Source: Deltaproteobacteria bacterium
GTDB taxonomy: Bacteria > JAGRBM01 > JAHCIT01
Assembly: GCA_026129095.1 (NCBI GenBank)
Contig: JAHCIT010000016.1
Coordinates: 1-34,537 of the forward strand
Length of the DNA: 34,537 nucleotides
Direction: 5' to 3'
A program made the position numbers and the translations under genes. The notes under the pieces are model-generated. The model searched no databases. It was given only the letters and a program-made list of their open reading frames with translations, and was not told where the DNA came from. Below, one piece after another: positions 10,540 to 19,734 of this stretch; position 1 is the stretch's first letter, and each line of letters starts with the position of its first letter.

Positions 10540-10737
10540 GGTTCCCGTGCTCCCTGATGGTATCCGTGGAAGCCCGGGCCCGTTTTCCTTCTAAGGCCCG
10601 GTGGCCGGTTGTTAGGCCCCCCCAGCCGCAAAATCAAGCGCGAATTCAGCCAAGTCATGGCGCCGGGCACTGGCCGGAGCTATAGGCCCCTCCGGAAGGT
10701 CCGGGTCACGCCGGAACCCGGACAGGAGCCATCCAGT

Positions 10738-12828
10738 TTGTTCGACCGGTTCTTCCAGATTCTCCAGGAACAGCCGCCTGGTGTGCTCATCGGGATGATC
10801 GTGGGTGTGCTGCTGGCCTGCGGCTTGGGACTTCCAATGCCCGAGGATATCATTCTCGTAACGACGGGCTATCTGGCTTATCTGGGCAAGCTGGACATGC
10901 GCCCCGCGATTTTCCCGGCACATCTGCCTCAGGGGCTGGCGCTGGGGATTGTGGCGACCTTCGCTGGTGTGATTGCGGGGGATTCGATCATCTTCACTCT
11001 GGGTCGCCGGTTCGGCCCGCATATCATCGAGTTTCCGCTGATCCGGAAGATCGCCACCCGTGAACGGGTGGAAGCCGCGGAGTATTATTTCGAGAAGTAC
11101 GGTACCCGGTTCATCTTCGTGGGCCGGTTCATGGCCGGCGTGCGGGCGCCGATGTTTCTCACGGCGGGTATTCTCAGGGTGCCCTACCGGAAATTCATCC
11201 TCTATGATGGCATGGGCGCGCTGATCAGCGTTCCGCTGCTGGTGTACGCCGGTTACTACTTTGGCGAGGATATCGACCGGGCGTTTCATCTGGCCCGCGA
11301 GGCGCAGCAAACCGTCCTGTATGTGCTGGCCGCCGCAGGGGGCTTTTTCGGACTCCGGTACCTGCTTCGTGCAACCGGTCTGCTGGGCGAGCGGGTTCTG
11401 GTGGAACCGGCCGCCCGGAAGTTCGAGGCCGAGCATCCGGTTCCGGACGGACATGTTTACTTTCCCGGTGAAACCGGAGGCGGAAAGGATCGAAAGGCGA
11501 TGAGCATTTTCAAGGCGTACGACATCCGGGGTGTCGTTCCTGACGAACTGAACGAGGAACTGGCAGGCCGTATCGGGTCAGCAATCGTAGATTACCTGAA
11601 GGTGGACCGGATTGTTGTGGGCCGGGATGTGCGGACTACAGGCGAAACGATTTTCAACGCCTTTGCCGGTGGAGCCCGCCTTCGCGGCGCCGACGTATAT
11701 GACATCGGCCGGGCGACGACGCCGCTCCTCAATTTTACGGTGGGTCAGCATGGCTTTCCGGCGGGTGTGATGATTACCGCCAGCCACAATCCGCCGCGCT
11801 ACAACGGGTTCAAGATATGCCGCGCGAATGCAGTGCCGGTTTATGACAGGGAAATAAGGACCATCGGCGAGATGGCTACCGCCGCCGGGGCGCCAGCCGC
11901 AGCAGCCAAAACTGGCAGGCTGATCCCTTTCAGCAGCCTCGACGAATATTATGGCAAGATCCGGGGCCGCGTCCGGACCGGCGGCCGGCGCCTGAAGGTG
12001 GTCGTGGACATGTCGAATGGCGCTGCCACCACCATCACGCCTGCGTCCCTGAAAGATCTCCCGCACGACATCGTGGTCATCAATGGCGATCCGGATGGAA
12101 CATTTCCGAACCATGAGCCCGATCCGCTGAAAGAGGAAAACCTTGAACAGTGCCGCCGCAAGCTGATTGAACTCGGTGCCGACATGGGGGCCGTATATGA
12201 CGGTGACGCCGACCGGCTGGTGTTTCTGGACGAAACGGGACGGACGGTAACGGGTGACCTGACGACGTTGCTCATTGCACTGGACATGATCGGCGGCCGG
12301 AAGGGCGAACTGGTGCTTTACGATGTCCGTTCTTCCTGGGTAGTCCGTGAGGAGCTGGAAAAGGCGGGGGCGCGCTCGGACGTCTGCCGGGTAGGACATG
12401 CCTTTATCAAGACGGCCATGCGTGAACGGGATGCCCTGTGCGCCGGCGAACTGTCGGGCCACTACTACTTCCGTGACAACTTCTATGCCGAAAATACCGA
12501 TCTGGCCCTTGTCCTCATGCTGAACCAGCTGGCTTTTTCCGCAGAACCCATGAGCCGGATCGTGGGCCGTTATCGCCGGTACCATGCTTCGGGGGAGATC
12601 AATTCGGAAGTGGCCGATAAAGCAGCTATTATCGCCAGCATAAAGGAACGTTACGGCAAGGCTGGCAAGGTAACCGAGGTAGATGGCCTGACAGTGGAGT
12701 TTGACGACTGGTGGTTCAACCTTCGGGCATCGAACACTGAATCGTTGCTCCGGCTGAATGTAGAGGCCAAGGCCCCAGACCGGCTGGAAGAAAAGACCCG
12801 GGAGCTGTTGGCGCTGATCCGGGGGTAA
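10738..12828 (+). CDS. DedA-family membrane domain joined in frame to phosphomannomutase/phosphoglucomutase
   Basis: One uninterrupted frame encodes two proteins' worth of sequence. The first part (10738-11499, about 254 residues) is a DedA/SNARE-associated membrane domain, with GLPMPEDIIL, AGDSIIFTLGRRFG and FVGRFMAGVRAPMFLTAG. This is the family of lipid-carrier scramblases. The second part begins at a possible ATG (11500) and is a full phosphohexomutase of about 440 residues: catalytic serine S95 in TASHNPPRYNG, metal loop DGDADR (234-239), GELSGHYYF sugar loop and the phosphate-binding RASNTES (numbered from 11500). The TTG at 10738 has GGAG 9 nt upstream and fits the DedA N-terminus; an ATG at 10657 lacks a ribosome site. 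The +1 frame ends in TGA overlapping the ATG at 11500 (ATGA), so a one-base error could have fused two normal genes. Confidence 0.85.
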   Translation: MFDRFFQILQEQPPGVLIGMIVGVLLACGLGLPMPEDIILVTTGYLAYLGKLDMRPAIFPAHLPQGLALGIVATFAGVIAGDSIIFTLGRRFGPHIIEFPLIRKIATRERVEAAEYYFEKYGTRFIFVGRFMAGVRAPMFLTAGILRVPYRKFILYDGMGALISVPLLVYAGYYFGEDIDRAFHLAREAQQTVLYVLAAAGGFFGLRYLLRATGLLGERVLVEPAARKFEAEHPVPDGHVYFPGETGGGKDRKAMSIFKAYDIRGVVPDELNEELAGRIGSAIVDYLKVDRIVVGRDVRTTGETIFNAFAGGARLRGADVYDIGRATTPLLNFTVGQHGFPAGVMITASHNPPRYNGFKICRANAVPVYDREIRTIGEMATAAGAPAAAAKTGRLIPFSSLDEYYGKIRGRVRTGGRRLKVVVDMSNGAATTITPASLKDLPHDIVVINGDPDGTFPNHEPDPLKEENLEQCRRKLIELGADMGAVYDGDADRLVFLDETGRTVTGDLTTLLIALDMIGGRKGELVLYDVRSSWVVREELEKAGARSDVCRVGHAFIKTAMRERDALCAGELSGHYYFRDNFYAENTDLALVLMLNQLAFSAEPMSRIVGRYRRYHASGEINSEVADKAAIIASIKERYGKAGKVTEVDGLTVEFDDWWFNLRASNTESLLRLNVEAKAPDRLEEKTRELLALIRG

Positions 12829-12831
12829 TTT

Positions 12832-15513
12832 GTGGCCGCGCCGGCGGCTGGCGCGGGTGTCGGGATGGATGAGGAAATTGAAAGCCTGTCGCTGGAGGAG
12901 CTGCCGAAGTCGGCAACCCGGCTGTTTGCCGAAGCGCTGCTGATTGCCGCCTGCTTTGCCACGCTGACCATTGCCATTGGCGTGGCAGGCATCCTGTTCA
13001 CCGGCGGGCTGTTCGAGCCCGCCACCCAGCGTTACCTGGAAGGGCTGATTGGCTGGGATCGTGTAAGCCAACTTGGGTGGTTCACGCTGGTGCTGGCGAC
13101 CATCTGGACCGGCTGGTTCTGGTACTTGTTCAAAAGCGTCCGAGAGTTCCGCTCGCTGCCGCCCGAGGAATGGAAATCCCGTCCGGACGATCTCGTTCGG
13201 CTGTTCCGGCAGGTTCATGATATTCCGTACCTGGGGACGCTGGTCAGCGTGTTCCTGTGGGTTGCTGGTGGAATTGTTGCGATCTGGTTCTTCCGTGACC
13301 TTTCCAGCTCCTTTTACTGGGTGATCCCGACGCTCTCCACCTGCACGGCGATGTCAATCAACCTGCCCCAGATTTACGCCCAGCGTGATCTGCTCCGTCC
13401 GCTCGAAAACGAGATACGTGTGCTTAACCCCGCCATCAACGTGTCCAACGTGAAGCGGCGGAACTCCATAGGCCGAAAGCTCAGGAGCGGACTGTTCGGG
13501 CTGCTTCTCTTCACGCTCGGGGTCGGATTTCTCGTCTCGTTCGTGGTGGTAGAGCGGTTCCGTGTGCAGGACCGGGTGGAGCGGCTCGACAGCCTCCTTC
13601 CGCTTTTTGCCGACTGGGTGCAGAGGGCACAGCCGTCGGATTTTTCTCCGTCTGAGCGGGAACGATGGACCGGACCACTCGGCCGGTTTCATACGGGAAG
13701 CCGTGCGGGGCCGGTTTTATATGACCTGACCGACGGGATTTTCCTGGTGAATGTTCCTGGCGTTGCCGAAGACAGTGCCACCGTGGAGATCATGCAGCGC
13801 GCCCAGGAGCAGTATGAGGAAGACTACCGGCATGGAGTTACCTTCCATTCACTTCCGGAAAGCATTTTTGACGAATTCGGCCTTCAGCACCGCTATCTTC
13901 TGGCGCTGGCCGAATTGCACACCCATAGTTCGACGGACCTTTTTCGCAGCCTGATCGTCATTTATGCGTTGATTGCAGTTTTGTGCCTGCTCGTGTCGGT
14001 ATTCCTCAGCCGGGATCTCATTGTCCCGCTGCGCAGCCTGCTGAAATACACCCGGCGCGTCGGACAGGGGCGTCTCATCCGGCATCGGCCGTTTGTGACA
14101 GGAGACGAACTGGGCGAACTGGCCGAGCAAACCGCGCAGACGGTCTCCAATCTGGCTGACATCGTCACGGATATACGGGAAGCGAGCACGGCGCTGGGCG
14201 AGGCCGCCCGGGCGGTGGCTACCCGGAGCGTCACGCTCTCGGAGGCAAGCCGCGGCCAGTATGATCTGGCTGACAATACAGCCCGCTCGGTGGACCAGCT
14301 TGCGGCACGGCTGGAGTCCGGCAAGCAGGAGATCGACCGTCTGGAAGAAGCCGTGGAGGGCAGCTCATCGGCTGCCATTGAGCTGCACGCCACTGCCCAG
14401 CAGGTAAATACTTCCACCGGAGAGCTGGCTGCGGAAACCGGTGATATCCGGAAGGCATCGGGCGAAATGCTTGCTTCAACCGAGCGGCTGGCATCCCGGC
14501 TGTCGGATCTGGAGAGTTTCACGGCGCAGACCGTTTCGGCCGTTCAGCTTATTGAAGACCGTGTGAACGCCTTGCGGACCGATGCGGTGATGAGCGAGCA
14601 GCTTTCCAGCGACGTGCTTGCCAATACCCAGTCCGGACGGGACGCACTCGCACAGACGGTTCGTGCCATTACCGAAAGCCGCCAGCTTGTCGATGAAACG
14701 GCCGGTATTGTCGTTTCTCTCCGGAGCCGCAACCGGGCCATCAACGAGATCATCGAGACCATACGGAGCGTGGCCAGCCGGACGACGCTGCTGTCGCTGA
14801 ATGCCTCCATTCTGGCGGCACAGGCCGGCGAACACGGTGCCTCTTTTCAGGTGGTTGCCGAGGAAATACGGCAGCTCGCCTATGGCACCACCGGCAAGGC
14901 ACGGGAGATCGCCGAACTGATAGAAACGATCCAGGTGGAGACCGAGCGGGCGGCCAATTCCATCGAGGAAGTGATGGTCCGTGCGGGACAGAACGTTGCC
15001 ATGGCTGAGAGTACCTCCCGCGTGCTGGACGAGATCACGCAGAAGGCGGAAGAGTCGCTGTCGGTGGTCGAACGTACCCGGCGTGCGGTGGACGACCAGA
15101 GCCAGTCGGCACGGTCGATCACCCAGGTGGTGAACCAGCTTGGCGAACTGGTCCGGGAATTCAGTCGTCTGGGTGAAACCCAGCGTTACACCGGTACCCA
15201 GATCGCAACCCGCATCGAGCAGGTGCAGCAGCAGGTGGCCCGGGTGAACCGCGCAAGCCATGAACAGGTGCGGGCCTCAGCCCAGGTTACCGAGGGTGTC
15301 GAGACCGTGAATCACACGCTGCAGTCGGTGCTTCGGACCCTGAATGAGGAGATCGGCGCCAGCGGTGACATACGCCGGTCGGCCGCCACGGTAAGGGAAA
15401 CAGCGAGCCGGTCCCGCGAGCAGACGGATGAACTCGTGCGGGTGGCACGGGAACTGGAAACCCTGGCATCACGTCTGGACAGCGACGTGGGCCGGTTCCG
15501 TCTGGAAGACTGA
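12832..15513 (+). CDS. Methyl-accepting chemotaxis protein with multi-pass membrane input region
   Basis: The product has 893 residues. The N-terminal 240 residues contain about five hydrophobic segments (near 31-57, 80-100, 133-153, 160-178, 210-232). Then come an extracytoplasmic stretch (about 235-395), another membrane helix (395-415), a HAMP domain and a long coiled-coil signalling domain. The signalling tip LLSLNASILAAQAGEHGASF...VAEEIRQLA is the MCP hairpin, but L661 and Q664 replace the usual Glu and Arg of NASIEAARAGE. By family knowledge it would feed an unknown signal to CheA through CheW. No cache or PAS sensor is recognised. The GTG at 12832 follows the phosphomutase stop by 3 nt with GGGGG before it; an ATG at 12865 is the alternative. 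Confidence 0.9.
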   Translation: MAAPAAGAGVGMDEEIESLSLEELPKSATRLFAEALLIAACFATLTIAIGVAGILFTGGLFEPATQRYLEGLIGWDRVSQLGWFTLVLATIWTGWFWYLFKSVREFRSLPPEEWKSRPDDLVRLFRQVHDIPYLGTLVSVFLWVAGGIVAIWFFRDLSSSFYWVIPTLSTCTAMSINLPQIYAQRDLLRPLENEIRVLNPAINVSNVKRRNSIGRKLRSGLFGLLLFTLGVGFLVSFVVVERFRVQDRVERLDSLLPLFADWVQRAQPSDFSPSERERWTGPLGRFHTGSRAGPVLYDLTDGIFLVNVPGVAEDSATVEIMQRAQEQYEEDYRHGVTFHSLPESIFDEFGLQHRYLLALAELHTHSSTDLFRSLIVIYALIAVLCLLVSVFLSRDLIVPLRSLLKYTRRVGQGRLIRHRPFVTGDELGELAEQTAQTVSNLADIVTDIREASTALGEAARAVATRSVTLSEASRGQYDLADNTARSVDQLAARLESGKQEIDRLEEAVEGSSSAAIELHATAQQVNTSTGELAAETGDIRKASGEMLASTERLASRLSDLESFTAQTVSAVQLIEDRVNALRTDAVMSEQLSSDVLANTQSGRDALAQTVRAITESRQLVDETAGIVVSLRSRNRAINEIIETIRSVASRTTLLSLNASILAAQAGEHGASFQVVAEEIRQLAYGTTGKAREIAELIETIQVETERAANSIEEVMVRAGQNVAMAESTSRVLDEITQKAEESLSVVERTRRAVDDQSQSARSITQVVNQLGELVREFSRLGETQRYTGTQIATRIEQVQQQVARVNRASHEQVRASAQVTEGVETVNHTLQSVLRTLNEEIGASGDIRRSAATVRETASRSREQTDELVRVARELETLASRLDSDVGRFRLED

Positions 15514-15619
15514 TTTTCGCATCAGAATGGGCCGAACATCCGGCGGGACAAGCTCTTGCACCCGTGGCCCATGCGGCCCTATGTTCACGCCGGGCTGAAC
15601 GCCCAGGGACAGTCATCAG

Positions 15620-16855
15620 ATGAGTGCATTTCCCCGCAAGCCAACCACTGCCGTACGGATCGGCAATGTCACTGCAGGTGGCGGCCATCCGGTCGTCGTC
15701 CAGTCGATGACCAACACCGATACCGCCGACGTCAGGGCCACGGTGGAGCAGGTCAAGCTGCTGGCCGATGCCGGATCGGAAATCGTCCGGATCACGGTCA
15801 ACAACCCGGAGGCGGCCGAAGCCGTGCCGGAGATCATCAAGCGCCTGCGTGATCTGGGGTGCAATGTTCCGGTTGTCGGCGATTTTCACTACAACGGGCA
15901 TATTCTGCTGACCAAGTACCGGGAATGTGCGCGGCTTCTGGACAAGTACCGGATCAATCCTGGCAACGCCGGGATGGGCAAGCGCGAAAACGCCAATTTT
16001 CGTGCCATGATCGAGACAGCCATCGAGTTTGGAAAACCCGTACGCATTGGCGTCAACGGCGGCTCGCTGGACCAGAACCTGCTTACAAGGCTCATGGACG
16101 AGAACACCGCCTCGCCGGAGCCCCGGTCGGCGGGGGACATTCTCATTGAGGCGATGGTCCAGAGCGCCATTGATTCAGCGAGGCTTGCCGAGCAGATCGG
16201 CCTGCCGCACGACCGCATCATCTTGTCGGGAAAGATTTCGAATATTCCTGAACTGATCAGGGTTTATGTGGAACTGTCGAAGCGGTCCGACTACGCCCTG
16301 CATCTCGGACTGACCGAAGCCGGCATGGGCATGAAGGGCACGGTGAGTTCATCCGCCGCGCTGGCAATCCTGCTTTCCCAGGGAATTGGGGACACGATTC
16401 GCGTCTCGCTTACGCCGCAGCCGGGTGGCGACCGGCGCGAGGAAGTCTATATCTGCCAGCAGATACTCCAGTCACTGGAGATTCGCAGCTTCATGCCCCA
16501 GGTGACAGCCTGCCCCGGCTGCGGCCGGACCACATCGACGTTCTTCCAGGAGCTGGCGAATGACATCCAGGGGTACCTTCGTGCCCAGATGCCCATCTGG
16601 CAGCAGCAGTACAAGGGTGTTGAGGAACTGAAAGTGGCCGTCATGGGCTGTATCGTGAACGGACCAGGCGAATCGAAGAGTGCCGACCTTGGCATCTCGC
16701 TTCCCGGCACGGGCGAGGACCCCAAAGCGCCTGTCTATAAGGATGGCGAACAGATGACGACGCTCAAGGGAAAGACCATCGCCCAGGATTTTATCCAGAT
16801 CGTGAACGACTACGTGGAAGCCCGTTGGGGTGGTGCTTCCAGCACCCGGCGGTAG
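15620..16855 (+). CDS. ispG: 4-hydroxy-3-methylbut-2-enyl diphosphate synthase (IspG/GcpE)
   Basis: The protein has 411 residues, with [28 protein letters not shown] read from the N-terminus, the TIM-barrel motif INPGN and the [4Fe-4S] ligands C298 and C301 (CPGCGR) and C344, with the fourth ligand E351 seven residues on, as in E. coli. It converts MEcPP to HMBPP in the MEP isoprenoid pathway in the cytoplasm, drawing electrons from ferredoxin or flavodoxin. The linker between C301 and C344 is about ten residues longer than in E. coli. The RbfA-like gene begins 2 nt after the stop codon, so the two genes are probably co-transcribed. Confidence 0.96.
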   Translation: MSAFPRKPTTAVRIGNVTAGGGHPVVVQSMTNTDTADVRATVEQVKLLADAGSEIVRITVNNPEAAEAVPEIIKRLRDLGCNVPVVGDFHYNGHILLTKYRECARLLDKYRINPGNAGMGKRENANFRAMIETAIEFGKPVRIGVNGGSLDQNLLTRLMDENTASPEPRSAGDILIEAMVQSAIDSARLAEQIGLPHDRIILSGKISNIPELIRVYVELSKRSDYALHLGLTEAGMGMKGTVSSSAALAILLSQGIGDTIRVSLTPQPGGDRREEVYICQQILQSLEIRSFMPQVTACPGCGRTTSTFFQELANDIQGYLRAQMPIWQQQYKGVEELKVAVMGCIVNGPGESKSADLGISLPGTGEDPKAPVYKDGEQMTTLKGKTIAQDFIQIVNDYVEARWGGASSTRR

Positions 16856-16857
16856 TC

Positions 16858-17208
16858 ATGCCGATTGATGAGGAAGGCGAGGGCCGCGTTCGGCAGGTCC
16901 GTGACGGACGGCTTCATAGTGCCTATGAGCGCGAAATCGCCCAGCTGATCCGGCACTTTTCCGATCCCAAGCTGGAGGGGCTTACCCTGTTCAGCATTGA
17001 GGTTTCGGCGGATGGCTCCCGTATCCGGGCAGTCTGCGTCCCGGTGTCAAAGCCGCGCCATGCGCGGGCGGAAGTCGAGAGTGCCTTGAAACGTACCGCT
17101 CCGTACCTCCGGCGTACATTGGCGGAGACTTTTGCGAAGAAAAAGACGCCGGTCGTCACACTTCGGTACGCTCCAGAACTGGCGGGTCCATTTCGAGCGG
17201 ATACCTGA
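16858..17208 (+). CDS. rbfA: RbfA-like ribosome-binding factor
   Basis: The product has 116 residues with the RbfA pattern: YEREIAQLIRHFSDPKLEGLTLFSIEVS (helix, then DP.L...T...VEVS), a strand pair and ESALKRTAPYLRRTLAETFAKKKTPVVTLRYAPE. By family knowledge RbfA is a KH-fold protein that helps mature the 16S rRNA 5' end in 30S subunits. The kink motif normally AxG (as in AAGFLRR) reads TAP here. The start at 16858 is chosen because GGCGG precedes it and it sits just after the ispG stop. The gene is normally beside infB and truB; its place behind ispG is unusual, so it could be a second copy or a divergent relative. Confidence 0.72.
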   Translation: MPIDEEGEGRVRQVRDGRLHSAYEREIAQLIRHFSDPKLEGLTLFSIEVSADGSRIRAVCVPVSKPRHARAEVESALKRTAPYLRRTLAETFAKKKTPVVTLRYAPELAGPFRADT

Positions 17209-17319
17209 ATTGTGGGGCAGTAAGAGTCCTGGAATAGACGAGTAATTCCAACCAGTTAGCTGGGCTCCAGGAATCGGCTCAGGTGGTCCTCTGGGCATGG
17301 TTTTTGCGTGCATGCCGGC

Positions 17320-17997
17320 ATGAGGATTTTCTTACCGTTCATGCTGGGTTTTATTTTGTCGCTGCCTGTCGGGTGCGCCCAGCGGCGATCGGTATTCGGA
17401 AAAACACCGCCGCCAGCTCTCTATGACGGTAACTGGCATCCGCCATCAGCAGCCAAAGATGAGACAAAAGATTTTGCGGTGGACCTTTCTGCCAAGGTCA
17501 TTCAGGCGGGCGATATGGCGGACAAACGGCTTGTGGCCCCGCAGTTCCAGGGGGCTACGCTGGTGAATGCCAGTTTCGAAAATGGAAAACTGCTCAGTCC
17601 GGTTTTTGACAAGGCCCGGATTGTCCGCGGACGTTTTGTGGGAGCGGATGTCCGGGAGGGGAGTTTCCGTGACGCCGATCACCGGTTTGCGAACTTCAAC
17701 CATGCTGTATTGGAACGGGCGAATTTCGACGCGGCCAACCTGACCCGGTCGGTATTTCAGTTCAGCAAGCTGCGGCGGGCTTCGTTTGCCGGCACGAACC
17801 TGGCACATGCTGATTTCCGCGGGGCTGACCTCCGGGATGCCGTATTCATGAACGCTGATCTCAGGTGGGCCGATTTTCGGGGTGCAAATATCGAGGGTGC
17901 CCGGTTCATTAGTTCACAACTGTCCGGAACGAAGTTCAGTGATCCCGGCAAGCAGGAAAATGCCGCCAGGATGAACCTTTCGATGGCGATACCCTGA
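17320..17997 (+). CDS. Pentapeptide-repeat envelope protein
   Basis: The product has 225 residues with an N-terminal hydrophobic signal (ending SLPVGC, a non-ideal lipobox). From about residue 60 onward there are repeated A(D/N)(L/F)xx pentapeptides, for example RFANFNHAVLERANFDAANL and ADLRDAVFMNADLRWADFRG. These repeats fold as a right-handed quadrilateral beta helix. Family members vary widely in role, and nothing here shows a gyrase- or ligand-binding task. A GTG at 17308 would add four residues; the ATG at 17320 is preferred. The preceding 110 bp (17209-17319) contain a 7-bp inverted repeat (TCCTGGA/TCCAGGA, 17227-17233 and 17266-17272) but no clear promoter or terminator. Confidence 0.85.
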   Translation: MRIFLPFMLGFILSLPVGCAQRRSVFGKTPPPALYDGNWHPPSAAKDETKDFAVDLSAKVIQAGDMADKRLVAPQFQGATLVNASFENGKLLSPVFDKARIVRGRFVGADVREGSFRDADHRFANFNHAVLERANFDAANLTRSVFQFSKLRRASFAGTNLAHADFRGADLRDAVFMNADLRWADFRGANIEGARFISSQLSGTKFSDPGKQENAARMNLSMAIP

Positions 17998-18006
17998 AAA
18001 CCGGCC

Positions 18007-18052
18007 CCCTGTCCGTTAGACCTGACCGGGCAAATCAGATACTCGGACAGGG
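18007..18052. repeat. Perfect 9-bp inverted repeat in the leader of the aldo-keto reductase gene
   Basis: CCCTGTCCG (18007-18015) and CGGACAGGG (18044-18052) are exact inverse complements, separated by 28 nt, directly before the ribosome site of the aldo-keto reductase. It could be a stem in the 5' leader, or two half-sites of an operator. No T-run follows, so it does not look like a terminator of the pentapeptide gene. Confidence 0.6.
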
Positions 18053-18074
18053 AAACCTTGCTGGAGGGGATGAC

Positions 18075-19097
18075 ATGGAAATCCGCAATCTGGGCCATTC
18101 GGGGCTGCGCGTGCCGGAACTGTGCCTTGGAGCGATGACGTTCGGCGAATCGCAGTCGTTCATGCGGGGGGTAACCTCTCCCGACGAGGAGGCCCGTGCC
18201 GTGCTGGACCGGTGTCTGGACCGTGGCGTGAATTTCATCGACACGGCCAATGTCTATTCCGAGGGCCGGTCCGAGGAACTGCTCGGAAAATGGCTTGAAG
18301 GGCGGCGCGAGCAGGCGATTATCGCCACCAAGTGCCGTTTTCCCATGATGATGGGTGCGGGCCGCCCGGACCCGAACAGCTACGGACTGTCGCGCAAGTC
18401 GGTCATCTGGAACTGCGAGCAGTCCCTCCGGCGTCTGAAAACGGACTATATCGATCTTTACCAGGTTCACATGCAGGACCGGCGCGCCCCGATCGAAGAG
18501 ACCCTGCGTGCGCTCGACGATCTCGTTACCAGCGGCAAGGTCCGCTATGCGGGATGTTCCAACTATACGGGCTACCGCCTGGGGGAGGCCGTTGGGGCAG
18601 CAGCCCGCATGGGCGTGCAGGGATATGTATCGGTCCAGTTCCAGTGGTCCCTGATCGTTCGTGACGCCGAACGCGAGATTGTTCCTGCATGCCGCCAGTT
18701 TGGCCTTGGCATGATGGTCTGGTCACCGCTCGGACGGGGGTTTCTCTCCGGAAAATACCGGAAGGGAATGGAACCCCCGAAAGGAACACGGCTCGCCGAG
18801 TGGCGCGATTCGTGGAAACAGATCGACCGGGATTCCAACTGGAAGGTGCTCGATGCGGTGGACGCCGTGGCGAAACGGCACAACGCCGCCCCGGCATCGG
18901 TTTCGCTCGCGTGGCTTCGCCAGCAGACTGGAATGACTTCCATTATTGTCGGGGCGCGAACGGTGGCGCAGCTGGATGAAAACCTGAAGGCACTCGATCT
19001 CAAGCTGGATGCCGACGACCTGAAACAGCTCGATGCGGCGTCGAAGCCATACTGGGGATACCCATACGACTTTATCGGCGGGCGGGAGCCCTGGTAG
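18075..19097 (+). CDS. Aldo-keto reductase
   Basis: The protein has 340 residues with a TIM-barrel aldo-keto reductase core. The catalytic tetrad is visible as D56, Y61 (FIDTANVY), K86 (ATKCRF) and H132 (LYQVHMQD), and the late region VGARTVAQLDENLKAL is the NADPH-binding segment. It belongs to the prokaryotic AKR group that includes YghZ- and Tas-like proteins, reducing aldehydes or ketones in the cytoplasm; the natural substrate is unknown. A strong ribosome site (GGAGGGG) lies 8 nt before the ATG. It converges with the coiled-coil gene at 19104-19691, with 6 bp between the stops. Confidence 0.92.
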   Translation: MEIRNLGHSGLRVPELCLGAMTFGESQSFMRGVTSPDEEARAVLDRCLDRGVNFIDTANVYSEGRSEELLGKWLEGRREQAIIATKCRFPMMMGAGRPDPNSYGLSRKSVIWNCEQSLRRLKTDYIDLYQVHMQDRRAPIEETLRALDDLVTSGKVRYAGCSNYTGYRLGEAVGAAARMGVQGYVSVQFQWSLIVRDAEREIVPACRQFGLGMMVWSPLGRGFLSGKYRKGMEPPKGTRLAEWRDSWKQIDRDSNWKVLDAVDAVAKRHNAAPASVSLAWLRQQTGMTSIIVGARTVAQLDENLKALDLKLDADDLKQLDAASKPYWGYPYDFIGGREPW

Positions 19098-19103
19098 CCG
19101 AAG

Positions 19104-19691
19104 TCACTTGGACCCGCCGGGCTTGGGCCCGTGGACCATTTCGGACAGTTTCTGAAGCGGGAGGACGGCAGCGCGGCTGTCATCGAGGCCCAGGCGGTTC
19201 AGCCGGTCCAGGGTCGACTGGAACTCGGCCTCGGTGATCCGGCCCTTTTCCAGCAGATACCGGTTCATGTCCCGCAGGTGGAGCAGGTAGAGATCGGCTT
19301 CGAGGCGGGAGAACCGGCGGTCCAGGTATTCGCCGACACTCCGCAAGATAATATCCCGTTCGACATGTTCGAGCTTCAGCCACAAGTCGTTCCGGAGAAT
19401 CAGGAGCGTGTCCTTGAGATCATTTCTGAGATCACCGGTTAAGGTCGCCTCGATTGCCCGAAGTGTGTATTCAAACGCCTGAAGTGTGGGCGACAGTGCA
19501 TCCAGTGAAACCGAATTTGCGTCTGACTTCTGTCCCAGGTTCTGGATACCGCCCTCAATGCCGTCCAGACGGCGCTCCATGGTTTCCAGCAGGCGCGCAT
19601 GGGACTGGCTGCGTTTGACCAGCAAAAGCACGGCCAGTAACGTCACCAGCATCAGGAAGCCGGCCACCGCGATGAACCATTCAGGAAGCAC
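19104..19691 (-). CDS. Membrane-anchored coiled-coil protein, unknown function
   Basis: Starting at the GTG at 19691 the product has 195 residues: one N-terminal transmembrane helix (about 4-26) followed by a long, charged helical region with heptad-like spacing (SHARLLETMERRLDGIEGGIQNLG...). The arrangement suggests a cytoplasmic or periplasmic coiled-coil attached to the membrane, possibly a scaffold. No enzyme motif is seen. A TTG at 19775 would extend it, but the extension overlaps the start of the ABC permease on the other strand. The gene is divergent from the exporter; the two starts lie about 40 bp apart. Confidence 0.7.
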   Translation of the reverse strand: MLPEWFIAVAGFLMLVTLLAVLLLVKRSQSHARLLETMERRLDGIEGGIQNLGQKSDANSVSLDALSPTLQAFEYTLRAIEATLTGDLRNDLKDTLLILRNDLWLKLEHVERDIILRSVGEYLDRRFSRLEADLYLLHLRDMNRYLLEKGRITEAEFQSTLDRLNRLGLDDSRAAVLPLQKLSEMVHGPKPGGSK

Positions 19692-19734
19692 GTCCGTACC
19701 ATTTCCACACGGGCAGGCCCCGGTGTCAAGCGGA

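Noticed and set aside
10570-10598. CGGGCC...GGCCCG inverted repeat upstream of the DedA gene
   Set aside because: Only 6 bp with a 14-nt loop and no T-run; not different from chance in GC-rich DNA.
11578-13218. Minus-strand open frame of 546 codons
   Set aside because: Antisense to the phosphomutase and the start of the chemotaxis receptor, both of which have clear catalytic or signalling motifs.
15514-15619. TTGCAC...TATGTT promoter-like pair before ispG
   Set aside because: Only 3/6 at -35; the match is too weak to support a promoter call.
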